Assembly: GCA_932294295.1 (NCBI GenBank)
Contig: OW028577.1
Location: forward strand, 8,576,001 to 8,640,000
DNA from: Alitta virens
Lineage: Eukaryota; Annelida; Polychaeta; Phyllodocida; Nereididae
DNA length: 64,000 nt
Reading direction: 5' to 3'
Shown: piece after piece, positions 56,251 to 64,000 of the stretch
How positions within the stretch are numbered: position 1 is the first letter of the stretch
Layout: each line of letters begins with the position of its first letter
Translations under genes and position numbers: made by a program
Notes under the pieces: model-generated
Seen by the model: only the letters and a program-made list of their open reading frames with translations
Told to the model about the DNA's origin: nothing
Databases searched by the model: none

Positions 56251-57388
56251 AGGGGAACTAATGGAAGTTTGTATGTTAATTTCAAAAGTTCAATTAGATG
56301 TTAAATAATATATTGGTGTGAAAGGAAATGTCTTAAAGGCTGGTTTGACATCGTTTCAAGCCAATTAAAAGTGCAATTTGCACCAACCGCCGACATGATG
56401 CGGGCCGCCATTATTGCACATGGCACCCAAGACAGTGACGTCACTTATGTACACTGCTAGGCCATATATATGCATTCAGCCATATGAATTCATAATCCTG
56501 TTGATTACAAGCTGTTTCATTGTTCATTGCAATTATAACAAGAACATACAGCACAACAACATAAAGGGTGTTAATTGCAATTTTTGGGAATACAGCATAA
56601 TTATTGCATTGATTGCAATGAGCTTATTTCAAATGTATGTTGCATTGCTAGAAACATTTAATATAGGCCTACTAGTTTAAAATAAAATATAATATCAAAA
56701 ACTCATTTTCAACTAAACAACAATTAAGAACTGATCCCTGTTGTAAACTTTTTATTAAATTTGCAATTTGTCTGCCATTTTTTAATTTTCATCCCATCAT
56801 TATTTCTTAGATTTAGATCTTGTTATTTATATATAAATGTCTTTTTTCTTTTTTTTTCATTAAATAATATATTTTTTTTTAAATATGAGTTTTAAGGGGA
56901 CATCCACGTGAGCCTTCTTTTAAATAAGAACTTATTGGATGTCTCCTGACCAAAGGTAATTAGATCATATGTATTTTGACTTTATTTTATTTATTTTTCT
57001 GCTAATAGTTGTTCCTTGCTGCTTTTGTTTGTTTTATTTAACATTGATCTAATAAATTCTTTCTTTCTCTGTCTAATTGCTTTGTCTCAAGTTCAATGGC
57101 AATTACTTGACACTCAGTAAGAACTGCTCTGAAAGTGCAATTAACTGTATCTAAACTGTTGCTGACAGTTTCTCACCAGTTGAATAGTACAACAGTGACG
57201 TATTTCCGGTCAGTGCAAAACACCAGGAATTTAAAAAATGGCGGCCTCCATAGTTCACAACACGGAGCTAATAAATGCAGGATATTTCATTACCATGGCA
57301 CATATACAAGTTATGAATAGCATGGAATTGTTTCTATGGACCCAAGCTAAAATCTGAGAGGTAAAGTGCAAAAGGGGTTAGTTCCCCT
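56251..57388. mobile_element. TTAA-flanked 1.14-kb non-autonomous transposon
   Basis: Ends AGGGGAACTAA / TTAGTTCCCCT (11-bp TIR) are each bordered by TTAA (56247-56250 and 57389-57392), the target of piggyBac-type elements. Both subterminal regions carry GCCGCCAT and a GTGACGT(CAC)-type motif (56434 and 57194), so homology extends about 200 bp inward. No transposase is present; an 88-aa frame at 56414 has no motif. A partial inverted copy lies at 185-482. Confidence 0.75.
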
Positions 57389-57394
57389 TTAAAT

Positions 57395-57430
57395 CTATAA
57401 ATCTATCTATCTATCTATCTATCCATCTAT
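57395..57430 (+). repeat. (ATCT)n microsatellite
   Basis: CTATCTATCTATCTATCT run directly abutting the right TTAA of the transposon. A second tetranucleotide run, (AATC)n, is at 57545-57570. Confidence 0.9.
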
Positions 57431-57452
57431 GCTACTGGGTCTGAAGCTTAGT

Positions 57453-57533
57453 AAGCCAGTATCCAGAGGCAGACATAATGATGAGATGATAAGGCTTTGA
57501 GTCCAAACCATGTTACACATTTACCCCATAGGT
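57453..57533 (+). repeat. Dispersed repeat, inverted partner of 29906-29990
   Basis: CCAGAGGCAGACATAATGAT, GATAAGGCTTTGAGTCC and ATGTTACACATTTACCCC are the reverse complement of the block at 29906-29990 with few changes. Confidence 0.7.
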
Positions 57534-58223
57534 GGGGTGTTCTTAAATCAATCAGTCAATCAATCAATTATGGTGTAAGCAAACTAGCTTAGTATTTGCC
57601 TATTGTAAAAGGCTGAAGAATAATACCTGACCCTATGTATAATTATATTTAATTATGAGTCGTATGAATGGGCCCTACAAGCAGTCTTTACACAGTATTG
57701 ACATTAATATAAGTTATACTTTAATGATAGAGAATCAATATGATGCATCATTAGATTACTAATGTATAAAATTAAATGACCCATGAAATTTGAGATTCAA
57801 TTGATCACGAAAATATGTGCAGTGGTGCAACAAACATGGTTTAGCTTGTAAAATTTCATGCATGCATTTTAGCAATTAGTGAACATGACAGCATGAACAT
57901 ATAGGTACATGTCCAGTTGCATCAACAAAGGGCAGATAATAGTCAATGATGACGGTTAAGCCCCTTGTGAAAATATTGCCCATTCTAATCATAGATATGA
58001 TCAGTATTGTTGTTAAATGTTTAGCTTGTCCTATACAGGTTTATCACAGACCTCCCATGGTATGGACAGTTTGTCCTTGTCACATCACAAGGCCTACTGG
58101 TTATCCAGTACTCCATATACCCCCCCCCCCCTTGCCCCAACCACACTAATCTGCCTTTTGAGGGTTATCTATGCAGTCACAAGTGCTGGTGGGTTTTGCA
58201 ATCATCTATTGTCTAAACTTATC

Positions 58224-58259
<36 letters not shown>

Positions 58260-58860
58260 TCTTATACCCCTGGTATACATAGAGAACTCTTGTCAATCTC
58301 AGTTGCAAAGGGCGCTACCAGATATATGTGAAATAACTCTCTTGATTTTGTGTAATATAATTCTTGATTGGTACAAATGATAACTCTACAAAAATATAAA
58401 AAACTAATTAGAGTCAAAAAGCAAGATAAACAAGTGCAAAAATAAAAACCAGGGTGGTTAAATTGGCTATGATGTCCTGAATTAACTTCCGGTTTATTTT
58501 AAAAAGTGTCTAGGATATCATTGTCTCTAATTTCAATATGTGCACACAAGTTCACAAAACAGTCAGCAAATGAGATTTATAATATTGGCAAACTCACATT
58601 GACATCATATTTACATATATGTTATGAAGTTTAGTTTTTTATTGACCCAAGTCTCAGTGATGATGATATTTCTGCATGGTTTACATATATGATGATGAGA
58701 AGCCTACTAACTGTGATAATTAGTTGCTACACAATGTCTCGTGTGCTTATAAGCTAAACCAACTGCCTGTTTACTTATAATACACTGAACAGTGTAAATA
58801 TAGGCCTGATGCGTAAAAAAATAAACAGCTGAAACTGGAGAATTTTGCAGTAAGTTACTG
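57534..58860. other. No gene recognised; microsatellites
   Basis: AT-rich. A C-run (about 58121-58131) and (TA)n(TG)n at 58225-58260 are the only distinct features. Confidence 0.4.
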
Positions 58861-58874
58861 GAGATCTAAATTCC

Positions 58875-59112
58875 TGCTCTGCACCTTGCAGCTGCAAAGC
58901 TGCTGCAAGCTGCAAAGTTGCTGGGAGCTGCAGCAAATGCTGCATGGAGTATGCAGCTGCAGCAGATCATTGCAGCTGCAGCAGTTTTGCAGCAGTTTTG
59001 CAGCAGTTTTGCAGCAGTTTTGCAGCAGTTTTGCAGCAACTTTGCAGCTGCAGCAGTTTTGCAGCAACTTTGCAGCTGGATCATGGCACCTGCAGCATTT
59101 CTGCAGCAAGTT
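58875..59112 (+). repeat. TGCAGC-rich array with 11-bp (GCAGCAGTTTT)n core
   Basis: Dense TGCAGC / CAGCTGCA motifs. The core 58978-59040 is five or more units of GCAGCAGTTTT. All frames give Gln/Leu/Cys/Ala-rich open translations, which I regard as by-products of the repeat. Confidence 0.88.
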
Positions 59113-61079
59113 TTCATAATTGCAATAATATAATTGAGCACAAGACTAATAATTGGTGGCAGTGCCTCTTCACTTGCAGAATTACCCTCAACCCCAGGCC
59201 CTCTTGTATGACAACAAATGCACTTATCTCAGCCGTCGTTTCTTGTACAGACACATGTGATGGCTGCTTGCATCCCTGTACCTATAAATAAATCCATTCC
59301 TTTACTTCTAAATACACTAAGTTGTAGCAGACCTATATTGCAAGATTGTCAAATCAATGTTCAAATAGATTGAGCTACATGAATATTACTTTCACATATG
59401 TCTCACATTAGCCATTATGTGTTATAAATTATTGTATTATAAATGGACAGCTAAGGAGTTATAGGTTGTATTCAGTGCAAAATTGTGAAATGAAAAAAAT
59501 TAATAGTTTTCAGTCGACTTTGGGTCGCATGCTGCTGCATGAGGGATCTAACATAATCCAAAGCCATTTTCTGTATGGACAGTGCTCCGTAGTTTGCCAA
59601 GTGCCTGCTACAGTAGATGGTGTAACGCAAATTTGTATGATTCACACAATTTTTATTTTGCACAAATTTGTGCGAAAATTATTACCAAAGGTAATATAGG
59701 AAGGTACCATAAACTGCTTAAGTAATAGTAGACGCACCTTATATTATACCATTATCATTCCCCTATATAAGTATGTATAGTTAATAGTAATATCTAGATC
59801 CAGTATTATTGATAGGTTTTGTGCATTGAATGAGCTGACAATTTCAAATCAAGGTGATATGGTTTTTATTCATAAATCACCTTTTGAAATATAATGACAG
59901 ATATTGTCGTGTAGGATTGCAATAAATACATAATTATTAAAATAAAGTCAGAACTTATTTTTGTGATTGTCAGTGACTTACTGTCCTTAGCCTAATTAGA
60001 TCTACGACTTACTTTATTTGGATAAAATTATTTTTCTATATAAATTGCCAGGTCATTTTAGGAACATATACATTTCATATTCTTTCAAATAAGAATATTC
60101 ATTAGTTGGAAAAAACAAAAACATTTTTATTCATTAAATATTTTATTATCAAAATATGGACATTGTTGCGTCGCGCTAAATACGTAATACTACGTCTTAA
60201 GAACTGTACTGCAGGACTTTAAAATTTGAAAATCGGACTAGAAATTACAAAGTTATGCTGGGATTAATGATGCAGAAGGCTACTCCCTTCATCGTGGCTG
60301 GGGAGGCCATTTCGGCGACATGTTAATGGCGGACCGCTTGCCCTTCTTGTAGCCCCGGCAATAAATCATGGCTTTTTATTAAAGCAATCACAAAACAGTC
60401 AACAAACACACAGTGGAAACAAACAAACACACGGGAAAAAAACAATGTCCAGGGGAAAAAAAGAATGTCAAGGGCGATTTTTGTATTGGGCGAGTTGGCA
60501 TTGTGGGCGAGTTGACTGGCCCCCCTGACAGTGGCATGACTATTAGCCTACCTTTATCTTCCTAATAAAAAGTGTTGCAAACGAACTGTAAAGCATTGTC
60601 AACGCCTCACACCTAGCTAAAACTAATAGAATAAAGTTTTATCGATATACTCACCACATTAACGAGTAAAGGGGGCTGTTAAATCACACTTTAAACGAGC
60701 AATTTGATCGCTGATACACATGCGTTTACGTCTCGCTCTCCTGACAGCAGATTGAAAACAAATGCCTGATAAAAATTCCTTTTTTGTGTATTATTTGTCA
60801 ATTGAATAAAGGAAAATTCAAGTAAAAGTTGCAATGCAACTTGCGTACATGTACTTTTTGGCAAAATCTCACCAAACCTCGTGCATTAGCCAATTGGCAC
60901 TCAAAATATTTAAACTGGTGTTTTAGCCTATGCCAAAAAGAATAGGTGTTGTAACGCTATCATTACAAGACCTGCCACAATCCCAAAGCATAAAAAAAAC
61001 AAATGTAGATAATTAAACTGGTCAGTACTTTGGGGGGTCATCTAGCATGATCAACTGCATGATCTAGTCTGCGTTGTTG
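59113..61079. other. No gene recognised
   Basis: AT-rich except for a CpG-bearing patch at about 60165-60370 (GCGTCGCGC, CATGTTAATGGCGGACCGC) that could be a promoter or a repeat. No exon is recognised. Confidence 0.4.
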
Positions 61080-61189
61080 CAGCTAATTCATCTGGATTTT
61101 CTACAGCTGCAGAGCTCGGTATTACAATTGCAGCTATGTCAAGACGCCTTGCAGTTAATTCTGCTTCTTATACATGTTATATATATAGG

Positions 61190-61400
61190 CCTATATACTG
61201 CTGCTGCAGCGTTTGCTGCAAGATGAAGCATTTGCTGCAACATATATGCACTGGCAGGGTTTGCTTAAGATGCAGTGTTTGCTGCATAATGCAGTGTTTG
61301 CTGTAAGTTGTAGCTGCAGCAGTCGCTGCAAGTAGCAGCTGCACCTGCATTTGCTGCAATTTGCAGCTGCAGCTGCAGCAGCAAAATCTGCACGGCAGAT
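61190..61400 (+). repeat. Second TGCAGC/TTTGCTGCA-rich array
   Basis: Irregular units of GTTTGCTGCA and GCAGCTGCAG, 2.3 kb from the similar array at 58875. TTTGCTGCA is the reverse complement of the TGCAGCAAA units there, so the two arrays read as inverted. It ends just before the SGNH-like exon. Confidence 0.75.
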
Positions 61401-61434
61401 AAAAATCTGCGCAGCAGGAAATTATATACTCCTC

Positions 61435-62509
61435 GAGGGCCCGGCGCGACCCTGGCCAGTCTCCAGAATGTAATAGACACTCTTCTGCCAGGCAGGCAGG
61501 CTGATGCCGTGCTCCTACATATTGGAACAAACTCGTTGGCATCGTATGTGCAGGTACTGTGATCTGAATGCATTTCACCTATATGGACGATTATAAATCA
61601 TGTGTAAGACGTTGATTAATACTGATAAGAATACATTCAAGTGATATATTCTTTCAACACAACAAAACTACCGTTTACCGGTATTACAGCCAATTAATTC
61701 ACAAATCTTATAGTCTTGGAGGCTTAACTCCAGACTAAATCATGTGGATCAAGGACTGCCATTGGCTATAAGGGTATCACTCAGCCAATGGAAGTCCTGG
61801 ATTCACATGACGTCATCTGTAGTTTAGCTTCCAAGACTATGAGATTTGTTTCTAAGTCAATGAATTTGACTGTAATAGTTATCTTGATAGATTCAGAACA
61901 AACTGATAATCAGTTGGTGTATCCTAAATACTGCATGTGCCTTTTGCGTAGCAATAAGACTTATACCAGCTTATTTACTTGGTCTTTTTATTTATGTTAC
62001 AGAAAAGGAGCATCCCGGGGACAAAACGTGGGAGTCCCTGGTTGATGACCATCTTTGCATGGTAAAAAACCTCTTGGAGGTTTACCAGGATCAAACTCTG
62101 GTGTTCGTTTCGGGCATGCTCCCTAGGATTGACAGGTACAATCAAATTAAGTTATATTAACTAAGATTTGTAAAAAGAATATAATGTACTTGCAATATTC
62201 CAGTGCTTGCTGATATAATAGAATCATATGTTCCCAACACCTGAGTTGCTGACAGTCGAAACAAAATGCAAATTCATATGATGTTTTATTTGGCAAAACA
62301 ATTGATTTGTATGCTTAAGCCCTCCTTCTTGTGTATACTTTTAAAACATTTATCATGTGTAACGTTATAAACAGTATGCTTATATTTGATTGTTTTCAGT
62401 GAGGAGCTAGCAGTACTTGTCTCAGTGTACAACAATGAGAGCTGGCTGCTGCTCTGAGTCACTTCCCTCGGGTGGGCTTCCTTGTCAATGGAAGAGACTA
62501 CCTTTTTAG
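61435..62509 (+). pseudogene. SGNH/GDSL-hydrolase-like exons with a frameshift
   Basis: Three exon-like blocks. a (about 61435-61553): GATLASLQNVIDTLL and ADAVLLHIGTNSLAS, the GTN(D/S) block of SGNH folds, donor CAG/GTACTG. b (62008 or 62003 to 62135): KTWESLVDDHLCMVKNLLEV and TLVFVSGMLPRID, the SGI(L)PR block, donor AG/GTACAA. c (62400-62509, acceptor TTTTCAG): SEELAVLVSVYNNE, then after a 2-nt shift LAAALSHFPRVGFLVNGRDY LFR. Phases agree a-b-c if b uses the AG at 62007. The shift at GAG-AG-CTG (about 62438) breaks exon c. The first SGNH block (GDS) and catalytic Ser are not seen upstream, where the repeat array lies. Such domains also occur in retroelement-associated proteins; identity is uncertain. 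Confidence 0.5.
61701..61849. repeat. 149-bp fold-back element
   Basis: ACAAATCTTATAGTCTTGGA ... CATGTGGATCAAGGACTGCC ATTGGCT pairs with AGCCAATGGAAGTCCTGGAT ... TCCAAGACTATGAGATTTGT. Arms are about 65 bp with bulges. It lies between SGNH-like blocks a and b, consistent with an intronic MITE. Confidence 0.8.
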
Positions 62510-63310
62510 GTATATATACACAACATTCTCAGTGCTCAGCTTGTGCAAAAAAAGAAACCTGTATGACTGTGATATGGATGTTAAAAGATTGATTATTGTG
62601 CTTGGGGATACGTCGCATGCAATCATTTGTTTTAACCCTACAGTGCGATATTCTTAAAGCAGAGCCTTTCTGTTTTGTGTTTAAGTGCTTACGCTAATTT
62701 ACAGGGTTGGCATGGTTTTGTCTATACCATAAGTTTAAGATATTAGCATCTCATGTTCTGATGCTTTCTTTAACATTTTTCATTTGCATTTGTATATTAT
62801 CATTTGCATGAAAACCGTTTGTGTATCATTTAAGTTAATAATATAGAATGCATGTTATTAAGAATGATGTAACTATCCCATGTTGAGTTGCTACCTGAGT
62901 GTGTCCATGAGGGCATCACGGTTATGCATTTGTTTCAGTGTGCAATTTATGTCTCGCCAAATAAATGTCAAGTTTCTGTCTATGCTTATACAATCTCCGC
63001 TCATTATCTTTATTGCATTGAGTACATTTGCAGCCATCTAAGAGCTGAGAAGAATACAATATTTAAAACTGGGAAGAAAGCGAGATAAAGACAATGATTG
63101 ACTTTTTGTGCATTTCATGAATTTTTTCCTTTTGTGTACATTTAATATGCTTTTGATTTATTACATGCCACCTAATATATACCTTGATTGTGTATTAATA
63201 AACATATATAAATATATAAACGTGGCAAAACTTAGAAGACCTCATAAGTATTTAAGTAAGCTAGTGCTATTCCAAAAGAGATGCCTGGTGCAAGTTTTTA
63301 GACCGCACCC
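62510..63310. other. No gene recognised
   Basis: AT-rich; a 128-aa plus-strand frame starting at 63108 has no recognised motif and runs into the dispersed repeat. Confidence 0.4.
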
Positions 63311-63951
63311 TGTACATATATTTAATTCAATGACATTATGTTTCTTATGGTTAAAAAAATTGGTAGTGTTGAAAATTTGTATCAAATTTCGGCTAAGTCT
63401 GACCTTGACCTTCAGTTTTAAAGAATCTGTAACTGGAAGTAATTATTGTACTATCTTATCATGTAAGACGACCATTCACTCTAATATGTTTTAGGAGATG
63501 GGGTAAAGATCACAAGACTGAATATGAAACTTTCAGATGCTTTTCCTTTCCATTGAATATCTGCACAAAACTTCAGTACCATCCACAGTGAAGTGGTAAT
63601 GTGTTAACTTTGATGATGGTTTAATGTTTTATTATAAATACTGCTGTTTAAATGGTTATGACAGTAAGTAAGTTGGTTATATGTGAAAGCTCTCAGGTTT
63701 TTTTACTAAATATATCTAGTTTTATATCAACCTGACCCTGCTCTGGGCTCTTTGACAAAAACCTAAACACTTTTCCCACCATCATACTGCAAAAATCCAA
63801 TGTTTTAATTACAGTGTTCTACAACAGACACTCTTCCGAGAAGCACATGATAAAATTGAGGGGGGGGGGGGGCTATCTGGTTATCTAAGTGCTCCAAATA
63901 GGAAACACTTTATTGGCAATTTAAAGATGGCTGTTAGTTTGTACTAAAGAT
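63311..63951 (+). repeat. Dispersed repeat, copy 2 (partner 40239-41175)
   Basis: Same order of motifs as copy 1, with two internal deletions relative to it. It ends near the window edge. The two copies are direct repeats 23 kb apart. Confidence 0.85.
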
Positions 63952-64000
63952 AAAGGTGACTATATCGCAAAAAATATCGCAAATAACTACTTTGAAAGCC

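Noticed and set aside
58855..59291. Cys/Ala/Gln/Leu-rich open frames on both strands
   Set aside because: All derive from the TGCAGC repeat array, which lacks stops in most frames.

Overview
This is a window of eukaryotic, animal nuclear DNA. It is AT-rich and intron-bearing, with GT/AG splice sites and a very high load of transposable elements. No prokaryotic feature is present. The protein families point to an aquatic invertebrate metazoan: an HSF5/HSFY-type heat-shock factor, a one-domain immunoglobulin surface protein, an ALDH1A-like first exon, MADF and DUF4806-like proteins, and DIRS, Ty3/Gypsy, Merlin-like and hAT elements. I cannot fix the phylum from sequence alone.

Host genes. (1) 19415-13654, minus: a four-exon gene whose exon phases all agree. 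It encodes about 208 aa: signal peptide, one Ig domain split across two exons, and a Ser-rich, probably GPI-signal C-terminus. Its introns hold two minisatellites and a fold-back element. (2) 25074-24031, minus: an intronless MADF-type protein of 347 aa with a TATA box; coding-like sequence in shifted frames follows its stop. (3) 30847-34824, plus: a complete five-exon HSF-family gene of about 502 aa with a CRE upstream and a nest of MITEs in intron 1. (4) 54306-54356, plus: a 17-codon first exon resembling ALDH1A; the rest lies outside what I can recognise. (5) 7273-4980, minus: a DUF4806-like gene with two apparent frameshifts. (6) 61435-62509, plus: exons of an SGNH-hydrolase-like protein with a frameshift. 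(7) 43481-43085, minus: a two-exon Merlin/ISXO2-type transposase fragment.

Mobile DNA. The largest unit is an apparently intact 9.1-kb Ty3/Gypsy retrotransposon (43888-53030, minus strand). Its two 436-bp LTRs look identical, it has a 4-bp target duplication, and it carries gag, a protease-RT-RNase H-integrase pol joined by a likely -1 frameshift, and an unusual 1.9-kb 3' region. That region contains three copies of a hairpin whose stems co-vary. Other elements are a tRNA-derived SINE family (seven clear copies, several with target duplications and microsatellite tails), LINE fragments, a deleted DIRS-like element with terminal direct repeats, a Tc1/mariner relic, a hAT MITE with a perfect 8-bp target duplication, TA-flanked MITEs, a TTAA-flanked 1.1-kb element, and a 1.25-kb TIR element packed with a CGTCCG motif.

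Layout. 1-12.4 kb: SINEs, a LINE, the DUF4806-like gene and repeats. 13-19.4 kb: the Ig gene. 21-29.9 kb: LINE and transposon relics around the MADF gene. 30.7-35 kb: the HSF gene. 36-41 kb: DIRS and LINE remnants. 43-53 kb: Merlin fragment and Gypsy element. 54-64 kb: start of the ALDH-like gene (its intron if the gene continues), repeats, SGNH-like exons and a second copy of the 40-kb dispersed repeat. The genes look unrelated in function; what unifies the window is repeated transposon insertion into introns and into older elements.
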